DNA from: an uncultured Parabacteroides sp.
Lineage (GTDB): Bacteria; Bacteroidota; Bacteroidia; Bacteroidales; Tannerellaceae
Assembly: GCF_902493135.1 (NCBI RefSeq)
Contig: NZ_CABUOD010000056.1
Span: 1-21,380 of the forward strand
Reading direction: 5' to 3'
Length of the DNA: 21,380 bases
The position numbers and the translations under genes are program-made. Below, piece by piece: positions 14,701-21,337 of the stretch (position 1 is its first letter; every line of letters starts with the position of its first letter). The notes beneath the pieces were generated by a model. The model was not told where the DNA came from and made no database searches. It was given only the letters and a program-made list of their open reading frames with translations.

Positions 14701-15040
14701 GAATGCTGACAAAATGATTATCAATAATGTTGATTGGTGGACACCCTTGAATCCAACAAATGAATGGCCGCGTGCCCAGACTGCTCAAAGCCAGGACTAT
14801 ACATCAACGTTGTCTAAGTTTAAAGGTGATTTTATTAAATTGCAAGATGTATCGGTTGGATATAATTTCAAAAGTTTATTGGCACCTATTTGGAAAGTTG
14901 AAAAACTTCGTTTGTATTTTCAGGCTCGAAATTTATTTTATTTCTATCGGGCGTGTCCAAATGATGTTAATCCGGAACAACCTAATTCGGTTTACACATT
15001 ACCGACATCTTTGGTTGTGGGACTTAATTTAGCATTTTAA
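11732..15040 (+). CDS. SusC/RagA-family TonB-dependent outer-membrane transporter with N-terminal STN signalling domain
   Basis: This 1102-residue outer-membrane importer is powered by TonB. Domains in order: N-terminal extension and signal peptide (about 1-46; the hydrophobic core SFLLLCSCFAFA begins just after M24, base 11801, a possible alternative start); STN domain about 48-120 (VSLNKTQVELEDVLNEIENQTDYLFV...), which talks to FecR; carboxypeptidase-regulatory-like beta domain about 136-205 (VTGRIMDQNGEPIIGANVV); the SusC signature LDEVIVVGYGSMKKSSLTGSV at 211-231; plug to about 340; then the 22-strand barrel ending VVGLNLAF. The C-terminal insert GQIKIKDVDGDGKITDSDKVIIG is a calcium-loop-like segment common in this family. 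It is directly followed by its SusD partner (22-base gap). The STN domain ties its expression to the sigma/FecR pair upstream. The gene is markedly more AT-rich than fecR. Confidence 0.97.
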   Translation: MKKLFLSDSLPKKDSGRKQICRVMKLTASFLLLCSCFAFASQANSQNAKVSLNKTQVELEDVLNEIENQTDYLFVSNRDVDLKRRVSVRVKNKPVQDVLSKVLKNTGVTFSVEGVNIILASKLPVTTMAQQQNKIVTGRIMDQNGEPIIGANVVEKGTTNGTITDMDGKYSLNVISNSTLIVSYIGYKSQEIKVGGRNKLDLVLTEDMEHLDEVIVVGYGSMKKSSLTGSVTTVETEKLEGFPSVNVVDALQGRAAGVYINPSRQPGEDPTIRIRGTRSFNASNSPLLIVDGMPGSWENLSSEDIESMEILKDAAATAIYGSRAANGVILITTKSAKKGGKLSIELNSYVGLNKYDFVDMQSPEKYNAMIRDVMRYQSHGLNKEAWENSDIDLQRGLEMFNSLWADNYYNRGISFDWQDALFNSSSLTTGHNISIGQSTDKLSYKLSYSFQDDNSYYKTMNFQRHILNNNVKVKLAKWMDLGLITRLSIRDMGGWPGNMWDNYRRMTPFETPYIDEDPKNGLKDVVGKEKFVNALLNYEDGNFVNDRTNKRADIILTANIRPFSWLTFTTNLKLDYKESSNGKYYDSKTSEQNLGYNFASFNKGSDSGYTWNGILNFDKSFGSHHLMATAVLEAQESKGESVEASSQDIPAKYMDYHFLSSGIVNQKVSSDYWKSNLLSYMFRLQYEFKDRYLFNVAIRTDGSSKLAEGNKWRSFPSAAIAWRMSEEGFLKDSKVVSNLKLRLSYGEIGNQAIDSYQTMTRLKSKTYSWAGNGFYTWQPDGLANKGLGWEVSKTWNAGVDFGLLNNLLGGTFEFYRTRNEGLLLTRTLPETTGFGTLWQNIGTTQNQGVEATINVNPIRNKHLNWSLTGTATRNWNKIVDLVDGKDDRNSSRFIGQPISVFFNYEKIGIWQLDELEEAKKYKQEPGQIKIKDVDGDGKITDSDKVIIGQKEPKVIASIQNSLAYKDWDFSFNLVGQFGHIIEAGNYTAEWNADKMIINNVDWWTPLNPTNEWPRAQTAQSQDYTSTLSKFKGDFIKLQDVSVGYNFKSLLAPIWKVEKLRLYFQARNLFYFYRACPNDVNPEQPNSVYTLPTSLVVGLNLAF

Positions 15041-15062
15041 CAAATAAAAAACGATTGTCATT

Positions 15063-16952
15063 ATGAAAAAGATAATAAATATTATAGTGTTAGCTTTGTC
15101 TGTCTTTTCGTTATTTTCATGTCAGGATTTTTTGAAAGAGGAATCAAAATCTCAAATGACGCTTGATTATTACTATACAGATAAAGGCTTGAAAGAAGGT
15201 GTTGCGGCTGTATACAGCTCTTGTAGGGAAATGTTTAGGCAAAATATGTTTGAAGTCAATTATTTCTCTGATTTATCAGAACTGGCAGCATCGCAAAATA
15301 ATACTTATGACCATGTCGGAAAAGTTTCTGTTGGCTTTCTGAATGCTCTGTTCGCTGATATGCATCAGGGAATTATGATTATCAATCGGATGGAAAGAGT
15401 GATTGGGGATAATCCGGAAACTCGAACAAAAGAGATCTATTTGGCGGAATTGAGAGGATTTCGGGCTATGTTCTATCAGTATCAGGTTGAACTTTGGGGA
15501 AAGTATGGTCATTATCAGGAAACGGTTTATGACCAATATGAAGAATCTATGCTTTATCTCAATCAAAAGCCTGTTTCTTTTTACTATGAACAGATATTAA
15601 AGGATATTGACTATGCGATTGAAAAATTGCCGACACAGTCTGAAATCAAAGAGTTTGGTCGTTTGTCGCAAGGAGCTGCAAAAGCATTGAAAGCTCGTTT
15701 TTTGCTGGCTATTGCCGGATATTCTAATCCTGAATATGCAGGCAATGAGGAGTATAATATATGTACTCAACTTGGCTTCGCCTCTGAAAATGATTTGTAT
15801 GTTCAGGCGCGTGCTTTGGCAAGAAGTGTTATCAATGATTACAATTATACATTGCTCTCCTCTTATGGTGATAATTTTGATGAAGGCAAGCAGGTGAATA
15901 AGGAGGTAATTTGGTCAGTGCAATGGACTACAGATAAAACGTTTAATACGGATGACGCAAATTTCCATAGACCCGGTATCGGCCGTACATGTGAAACATT
16001 GGATTTGAAAGAGACTTCAAATGGAGTTTTAACGGCGACAACTCGTTCTTTGGCCGTTACTCGTTTGGATGGATCCGGATCAAAATTTACTTTTGCTATG
16101 CCATGCCATTCTATGTATTATGGAAGAGAATATCGTCATATTATGCCATCATTTGCGTGGATCAATATGTTTGATAATAAAGATAAACGTAAATATGAAA
16201 CATTCGAAACTCTTTATTTGCGTATAGATGATGACAGGGCGGCTCCGAGTAATATGACAGATACGGTTGCTTATATGCCTTTTGAGGTGATCACTAAAGA
16301 AATGGATGAATGGCATCGTGAATGGGTGAAGTCCGGTGATCCGCATGCTTATTATTTGGATGGAATGAATGAAGTGTATGATATGGATGATCCAAATGAT
16401 ACAAGGCATTATGGCGGTCCGTTATTGCATCGTTCACGTTATCACTCACTAAAAAAATTCTACGATCGGTCGAGAACGGAGAAAGGTAAACAAGAGGAAG
16501 GAACTGCCAATGGTACAATTATCCGGTTAGCGGAAATGTATTTGATTGATGCTGAATGTGCTTTTCGTTTGAGAGAGGGAGAACAGGCTGTTTATAATGC
16601 GTTGAAACCTCTTTGGGAAAGGGCGTTTGACAATCTTTCGGATGCAGATATCTATAAACCGAAAAACGGAATGGATATTCATTTTATTATTGATGAGTAT
16701 AGCCGTGAATTAGGATTGGAATTTAATACTTTCTTTATATTGAAACGTACACGTACATTGTTGGACCGTATAGGTCGGATGCCTATTAGTAAAGAAGAAG
16801 AAAATAGTGGAATTTTGCGTAATGCAGATTATGTGAAAGAGTTTGGTGAACATTTGTATATAAAGCCATTTCCGGAAAATCAAGCAACTCGTTTTAAGGT
16901 GATGTCTCGTGAAATGCTTCCTCCCGGATATGATTATGGTTCTTTATTCTAA
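15063..16952 (+). CDS. SusD/RagB-family surface glycan-binding lipoprotein
   Basis: This 629-residue lipoprotein forms the substrate-binding lid over SusC at the cell surface. The signal peptide ends in a lipobox, LFSC, with the lipidated Cys at 20, followed by the acidic-containing QDFLKEESK. The mature start (SKSQMTLDYYYTDKGLKEGVAAVYSSCR) is the usual SusD opening. The TPR-like helical core continues through AELRGFRAMFYQYQVELWGKYG and GAAKALKARFLLAIAG. The C-terminal RagB region includes IIRLAEMYLIDAECAFR and DEYSRELGLEFNTFFILKRTRTLLDR, both family hallmarks, and the protein ends with PFPENQATRFK...PPGYDYGSLF. It is about 60-100 residues longer than typical SusD proteins, which suggests loop insertions for its particular ligand. 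It pairs with the SusC immediately upstream and is 25 bases from the next gene, so one transcript is likely. Confidence 0.96.
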   Translation: MKKIINIIVLALSVFSLFSCQDFLKEESKSQMTLDYYYTDKGLKEGVAAVYSSCREMFRQNMFEVNYFSDLSELAASQNNTYDHVGKVSVGFLNALFADMHQGIMIINRMERVIGDNPETRTKEIYLAELRGFRAMFYQYQVELWGKYGHYQETVYDQYEESMLYLNQKPVSFYYEQILKDIDYAIEKLPTQSEIKEFGRLSQGAAKALKARFLLAIAGYSNPEYAGNEEYNICTQLGFASENDLYVQARALARSVINDYNYTLLSSYGDNFDEGKQVNKEVIWSVQWTTDKTFNTDDANFHRPGIGRTCETLDLKETSNGVLTATTRSLAVTRLDGSGSKFTFAMPCHSMYYGREYRHIMPSFAWINMFDNKDKRKYETFETLYLRIDDDRAAPSNMTDTVAYMPFEVITKEMDEWHREWVKSGDPHAYYLDGMNEVYDMDDPNDTRHYGGPLLHRSRYHSLKKFYDRSRTEKGKQEEGTANGTIIRLAEMYLIDAECAFRLREGEQAVYNALKPLWERAFDNLSDADIYKPKNGMDIHFIIDEYSRELGLEFNTFFILKRTRTLLDRIGRMPISKEEENSGILRNADYVKEFGEHLYIKPFPENQATRFKVMSREMLPPGYDYGSLF

Positions 16953-16977
16953 TAGTTTAATTAATAAAATATAGGTT

Positions 16978-18030
16978 ATGAAAATTTTTTTCTCAAACAT
17001 AACGTGGAGTGTATTTTTATTTTGCCTTCTTGTTCTGGGCTGTTCTTCTGATGATTTTCACTTGAATGTTTCTGTTCAAGAGAATAAGCAAGACAAAAAA
17101 ATAGATGTTATGGTCGCAGATCAATTATTCACTTCATATCATTATTCTGTCGCTTATGAGAAGCCTTTTTTATTCCCGGTATATTCTCCTAACGGTTCTG
17201 TGATTACGCGGGGATATCCCTTGGAACCTCGTAAAGGTGAGCGTGTAGATCATCCTCATCATACAGGAATGTGGTTTAATCATGGAAATGTGAATGGATT
17301 AGACTTTTGGAATAATTCGTCAGCGATTAAAAACAAGGAAAAATATGGTCATATTGTCGTGACGAAAGTCTTAAAAACTCAAAGTGGTAAAAAGGGATTG
17401 ATCAAAGTCTTTTCTGAATGGAGGGATCAACAGGAAAATGTATTGTTAGAAGAGACTACCGAATATATCATCCATGCAACTAAAGAAAGTCGTGTGATTG
17501 ATCATATTTCTACGATGAAAGCTGTTCAAGACGTTACTTTTACTGATAATAAGGAGGGAATGATCGCGATTCGAGTAGACCGTTCATTTGAAGAACCTGC
17601 TAAAGGAGATATGATTTTCACGGATGCGCATGGTAATCCGACGGAAGTTAAAGTACAAGCGGATAATACAGGTGTGAATGGTGTATATTATAGTAGTAGT
17701 GGTTATATAGGCGATAAGGTTTGGTCAACCCGTAATGAATGGGTACTGTTGACCGGTGAGAAAGATGGATCTGTCATAACGTTCGGTTTTTTTGATCATC
17801 CGGATAATGTGGGGTATCCTTTTCACTCTCATGCTCGTGGATATGGCTTATTCGCTTGTAATAATTTAGGATCGCGTGCTTATAATAAGCAAGATGATGA
17901 AATTGTTAAGCATTTGGGTAAAGGAGAGACTTTGATGTTGAAACATCGCTTCTATATAGAAGCGGGAACTGAAAAAATTTCGAAAGAGCGGGCGGATGCC
18001 ATTGGGCGTGATTTCTATAAGGCATATTGA
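16978..18030 (+). CDS. DUF6807 ('PmoA-like') lipoprotein
   Basis: This 350-residue lipoprotein belongs to the DUF6807 family, often mislabelled 'methane oxygenase PmoA'. The signal peptide ends LVLGC with lipidated C22. The following SSDDF resembles the serine/aspartate surface-export signals described for Bacteroidetes lipoproteins, so it is probably displayed outside the cell. The family core has a histidine cluster, DHPHHTGMWFNHG (H92, H94, H95, H102), then GLDFW, and later GFFDHPDNVGYPFHSHARGYGLFACNNLG, with more His near the C-terminus. The predicted fold is a beta-sandwich and the clustered histidines suggest a metal or active site. The biochemical role is not established to my knowledge. 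Position between SusD and two sugar-type oxidoreductases suggests it processes or binds the imported ligand. Nothing supports methane oxidation. Confidence 0.85.
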   Translation: MKIFFSNITWSVFLFCLLVLGCSSDDFHLNVSVQENKQDKKIDVMVADQLFTSYHYSVAYEKPFLFPVYSPNGSVITRGYPLEPRKGERVDHPHHTGMWFNHGNVNGLDFWNNSSAIKNKEKYGHIVVTKVLKTQSGKKGLIKVFSEWRDQQENVLLEETTEYIIHATKESRVIDHISTMKAVQDVTFTDNKEGMIAIRVDRSFEEPAKGDMIFTDAHGNPTEVKVQADNTGVNGVYYSSSGYIGDKVWSTRNEWVLLTGEKDGSVITFGFFDHPDNVGYPFHSHARGYGLFACNNLGSRAYNKQDDEIVKHLGKGETLMLKHRFYIEAGTEKISKERADAIGRDFYKAY

Positions 18031-18089
18031 TTCTCTTGGAAAATGGGATTGATATAGGTAGGATTTATTGACAATAAAAGAATGGTATC

Positions 18090-18221
18090 ATGTCTGGTTT
18101 TTGGTTTATAGATAAAGGTTTGGTTTCATGTAATTGGAAAGATTTTAATGAAGAAGTTGTGCATGGGGTAGCGGAAACAAAAAGGCAAGTTGCTACCGTA
18201 TCGGAGTTAATTAACTTTTAA
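18090..18221 (+). CDS. Doubtful 43-residue open frame between DUF6807 and the first oxidoreductase
   Basis: Within a 202-base gap, ATG at 18090 opens a frame to TAA at 18219-18221, encoding 43 residues (MSGFWFIDKGLVSCNWKD... ...TKRQVATVSELINF). I recognise no family, signal peptide or membrane helix. It ends 11 bases before the next start codon. A gap this wide is odd in an otherwise tight operon, so this could be a tiny gene, the relic of a longer one, or chance. No clear terminator or consensus promoter was found in the gap. Confidence 0.2.
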   Translation: MSGFWFIDKGLVSCNWKDFNEEVVHGVAETKRQVATVSELINF

Positions 18222-18232
18222 ATTGTAATAAT

Positions 18233-19591
18233 ATGAAAACGAGTTCAAGAAGAGATTTTTTAAAGAAGGCTTCATTAGGGGTAGTTGCTGCTACTATAAC
18301 CCCGAATGCGGTAGGGGGGGAAGTGATATCTGCTCCTGAAATATTGCCAGGGTCTGCTAAAGGTGCGAATGATCGTATTCGTATAGCTGTGCTTGGCGTT
18401 AATGGACGAGGGCAGTCGCATATTGATGAGATCATGAAAATATCTAAGGAATATAATGTGGAATTGGCTGCTTTGTGTGATCCGGATATGGATGTTTTGC
18501 AAAAAAGAGCGGGAAAAGTAAAAAGTAAATATGGCAAGAATGTTCATATGGAACAAGATTTCCGAAAGGTATATGATGATAAGGAAATTGATGCAGTAAC
18601 ATTGGCGACTCCTAATCATTGGCATGCGCTTCAAACCATTTGGGCTTGTCAAGCTGGTAAGGATGTCTATGTTGAAAAACCGGCGACACATAACATCTAT
18701 GAAGGCCGCAAAATGATAGAAGCGGCCTATAAATATAATCGGATTGTACAGCATGGGGTCCAATTGAGAAGTTCTGTGGCTATTCGAGAGGCTGTGGAAC
18801 ATTTGAAGAACGGGCTGATAGGTCGTGTCTATATGTCTCGCGGATTGGTGTATCGTTGGAGACCGGACATTGGGAACAAGGGCATTTCTCAAAAGCCGGC
18901 AGGTTTGGATTATGACCTTTGGTGCGGACCAGCCCCGATGGTCCCGTTTACTAAAAATTTGGTGCATTACAATTGGCATTGGCATTGGAATTATGGTAAT
19001 GGTGATGTGGGGAATCAAGGAATTCATGAAACAGATTTGTGTATGTGGGGATTGGGGATTGACCGTTTGCCTGAAAGAATTACTTCTATGGGAGGTAAGT
19101 TCTTGTGGGACGATTGTAAGGAAGTGCCGGAGATACAAACTTCTATTTACCATTATCCGAAAGAAAAGAAAATAATTCAATTCGAAGTACGTAACTGGTG
19201 TACGAATCTGGAAGATGGTGCTGGGGTTGGCAACATATTCTATGGAGATAAAGGTTATATGGTTATCAAAGGCTACGATACATACGAAACTTACTTGGGT
19301 GAAAAACGGGAAAAAGGCCCCAGTCGTTCTGAAGGCGGAGAATTGACACGCCATTTTCAAAATTGGGTAGATGCTATGAGAGCACGTGATATGAGTATCC
19401 AAAATGGTCCTGTTCAGACGGGGCATTTATCTTCTGCACTTGCTCATTTGGGTAACATTTCGTTCCGGCTGGGTAAACAGTTACAATTTGATCCTGTTGC
19501 CGAACGATTTATTGGTGATGGTGAAAACGAAGCCAATGCAATGCTGAGTAGAGACTATCGGGCACCTTATGTGCTTCCTGAGATTGTCTGA
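18233..19591 (+). CDS. Tat-signal Gfo/Idh/MocA-family oxidoreductase (first copy)
   Basis: This 452-residue NAD(P)-dependent sugar or polyol oxidoreductase carries a twin-arginine signal (SRRDFLKKASLG, R6-R7), implying export already folded with bound cofactor. The Rossmann glycine motif is AVLGVNGRG (52-60). The family EKP motif is VEKPATH with K149. The catalytic region is YGNGDVGNQGIHETDLCMW, with D258, H265 and D268 as likely active-site residues. It belongs to the Bacteroidetes/Planctomycetes Tat subgroup recognised by NHWHALQTIWACQAGKDVYVEKP and the WHWHWNYGNGD segment. Family chemistry is reversible hydroxyl-to-ketone oxidation on a sugar ring. It is not identical to the next gene and comes from a different branch. 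A run of 7 G at 18314-18320 lies in the linker after the signal peptide. Confidence 0.93.
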   Translation: MKTSSRRDFLKKASLGVVAATITPNAVGGEVISAPEILPGSAKGANDRIRIAVLGVNGRGQSHIDEIMKISKEYNVELAALCDPDMDVLQKRAGKVKSKYGKNVHMEQDFRKVYDDKEIDAVTLATPNHWHALQTIWACQAGKDVYVEKPATHNIYEGRKMIEAAYKYNRIVQHGVQLRSSVAIREAVEHLKNGLIGRVYMSRGLVYRWRPDIGNKGISQKPAGLDYDLWCGPAPMVPFTKNLVHYNWHWHWNYGNGDVGNQGIHETDLCMWGLGIDRLPERITSMGGKFLWDDCKEVPEIQTSIYHYPKEKKIIQFEVRNWCTNLEDGAGVGNIFYGDKGYMVIKGYDTYETYLGEKREKGPSRSEGGELTRHFQNWVDAMRARDMSIQNGPVQTGHLSSALAHLGNISFRLGKQLQFDPVAERFIGDGENEANAMLSRDYRAPYVLPEIV

Positions 19592-19642
19592 TTAGTCTTT
19601 GATGAAAATGAGATATGATTAATTGTATAATAAGTTGAATTT

Positions 19643-21025
19643 ATGATAGATAATCAAATGTCAAGGCGGCATTTTTTAGCAACGACTGGGGCTATAGCCG
19701 GAACTGCTTTGTTTAATCCGATAGCTGATATGAAAGTTGAAGCTGCGGAAACTGCTTTTGCGAATAGGAAGAAACTTCGTGTCGCACTTGTTGGAACTGG
19801 AAGTCGGGGAACCTCAATGTGGGGACGAGATATTCTAAAAAATTATTCTGAATATCTGGAATTTGTCGGGCTTTGCGATAAAAATGAAGGGCGTGTGGAA
19901 ACAGGAAAACGTATCATTGGTGCTGCTTGTCCTACTTATACTGATTTTGAAAAAATGATGAAAGAAACAAAGCCTGATGTCTTAATTGTCACAACAATGG
20001 ATAGTACGCATCATGGGTTTATCATTCGTGGCATGGAAATGGGAGCGGATATCATAACTGAAAAACCGATGACGACGGATGAGAAGAAAATCCAACTGAT
20101 TTTGGATGCTGAAAAACGAACCGGTAAAACGTGCCGGGTTACTTTCAACTATCGCTATTCTCCGCATCGGGCGAAAATATGGGAACTACTTCGTGCCGGT
20201 GAGATCGGAAATATTACTTCTGTGGATTTTCACTGGTACTTGGATACCTCTCATGGGGCAGATTATTTCCGTCGGTGGCATCGTTTGATTGAATGTAGTG
20301 GGTCTTTGTGGGTACATAAAGCCAGCCATCATTTTGACTTGCTGAATTGGTGGATTGATAGTGATCCCGAAAGTGTCTATGCTCTTGGTGCGTTAAATCA
20401 TTATGGGAAGAACGGAGAGATGAGGGCTGCCAATTGTCGTACATGTCCTCACACTGAAAAATGTAAATTTTATTATGATATAACTCGTAATAAGAATTAT
20501 ATGGATTTGTATGTGGCAAATGAAAAATATGATGGTTATTTACGTGATGGATGTGTGTTTAGAAATGATATCAACATTTTTGATAAGATGGCTGCTACGA
20601 TTAAGTATAAAAATGGAGTGCAAGTTGCTTATTCTTTGACAACTTATTCTCCTTATGAGGGGTATAGAATTGCGTTTAATGGGACTAAGGGACGATTGGA
20701 TGCATGGATACAAGAGTCTCGACGCACGTCGGATACTAATTATGACGAAATTGTTTTGTTTAAAAATTTCAAAAAGCGAGAGTATATTCAAATTCCTTTT
20801 GGAAATTCAGGACATGGAGGTGGAGATGCATTGCTAAAAGACCAGATTTTTTTGCCGAATATAGCCGATCCGTTTCAGCAATGTGCCAATGTGCGTGATG
20901 GAGCACTTGCTTGTTTGGTGGGGATTGCAGCTCGTAATAGTATTGTAACTAATCAGCCTGTAAAAATAGCAGATCTAACATCAATAGTTCCGATGGAAAA
21001 GAAGCAATATAAAAGAATTTTTTAA
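19643..21025 (+). CDS. Tat-signal Gfo/Idh/MocA-family oxidoreductase (second copy, with Cys cluster)
   Basis: This 460-residue exported NAD(P)-dependent oxidoreductase has a Tat signal (MSRRHFLATTGAIAG; R8-R9). M6 (base 19658) is an equally good start. The Rossmann motif is ALVGTGSRG (48-56) and the EKP motif ITEKPMTT has K141. The usual D-x3-H of the catalytic site is replaced by SGSLWVHKASHHFDLLNWW, so H225/K226 and H229/H230/D232 are candidates. A four-cysteine set, C265-x2-C268-x5-C274 and C304, sits in an insert and looks like a structural zinc (less likely Fe-S) site; comparable clusters occur in this subfamily. It lies 51 bases after the first oxidoreductase, so they are probably co-expressed. 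Different active-site motifs suggest two different positions or directions of oxidation/reduction on one substrate. Confidence 0.93.
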   Translation: MIDNQMSRRHFLATTGAIAGTALFNPIADMKVEAAETAFANRKKLRVALVGTGSRGTSMWGRDILKNYSEYLEFVGLCDKNEGRVETGKRIIGAACPTYTDFEKMMKETKPDVLIVTTMDSTHHGFIIRGMEMGADIITEKPMTTDEKKIQLILDAEKRTGKTCRVTFNYRYSPHRAKIWELLRAGEIGNITSVDFHWYLDTSHGADYFRRWHRLIECSGSLWVHKASHHFDLLNWWIDSDPESVYALGALNHYGKNGEMRAANCRTCPHTEKCKFYYDITRNKNYMDLYVANEKYDGYLRDGCVFRNDINIFDKMAATIKYKNGVQVAYSLTTYSPYEGYRIAFNGTKGRLDAWIQESRRTSDTNYDEIVLFKNFKKREYIQIPFGNSGHGGGDALLKDQIFLPNIADPFQQCANVRDGALACLVGIAARNSIVTNQPVKIADLTSIVPMEKKQYKRIF

Positions 21026-21075
21026 CGAGGAAGCAATTGGAGCCTATATAAATTCAATTTTCTAAGATTGCTTAC

Positions 21076-21105
21076 TAAGGAGCTGACTTTTTAGACAGCT
21101 CCTTA
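21076..21105 (+). terminator. Terminator-like hairpin closing the PUL operon
   Basis: TAAGGAGCTG (21076-21085) and CAGCTCCTTA (21096-21105) are perfect 10-base arms around a 10-base loop, 50 bases after the last PUL stop. The downstream tract (CTTTGTAAAT) is only weakly T-rich. Confidence 0.65.
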
Positions 21106-21263
21106 CTTTGTAAATATACAAAATATGTCATTTAATGAATTTGTGATTATTACTTCTCTCTTGTTGAAGAGCAATTATCGCAATGTCCATCTGAAAAAGT
21201 GATGTCTTGATAAGTTCTAAATGCTTGTTATAAGCAGATATAGATTAAAAAGATAGGGATTTG
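21106..21263. other. Intergenic stretch before the rpsF promoter, nothing convincing
   Basis: Together with the hairpin at 21076-21105 and the rpsF promoter and leader, this makes up the 312-base gap 21026-21337. It is AT-rich. The only coding-like element is a 25-codon frame at 21125-21202 (MSFNEFVIITSLLLKSNYRNVHLKK), which could be the truncated start of a lost gene or chance. A near-consensus TTACTTTG lies at 21103-21110. Confidence 0.4.
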
Positions 21264-21294
21264 TTTGCAGAATAAAAAAAAGTCCCTACCTTTG
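21264..21294 (+). promoter_or_regulatory. Promoter of the rpsF ribosomal protein operon
   Basis: TTTG (21264-21267), a 19-base spacer and TACCTTTG (21287-21294) are an exact match to the Bacteroidetes housekeeping promoter. A start near 21301 gives a leader of about 37 bases before the ATG at 21338. It is the clearest promoter in the window, as expected for a ribosomal protein operon. Confidence 0.88.
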
Positions 21295-21337
21295 CACCGC
21301 AAAAATTATTAGTAATAACAATACAAAACAGCGTTTT

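Noticed and set aside
16978..18030. Particulate methane monooxygenase subunit (PmoA)
   Set aside because: True PmoA is a multi-pass membrane protein. This is a soluble lipoprotein of the DUF6807 family, so the label is a database misnomer.
18275..19426. Long minus-strand open frame (383 codons) opposite the first oxidoreductase
   Set aside because: It lies wholly within a clear Gfo/Idh/MocA gene; its translation has no recognisable domain and low-complexity composition typical of an antisense shadow.
21125..21202. 25-codon frame upstream of the rpsF promoter as a real gene
   Set aside because: It is too short to judge, with no domain and only a near-consensus -7 motif; recorded only as a possible relic.
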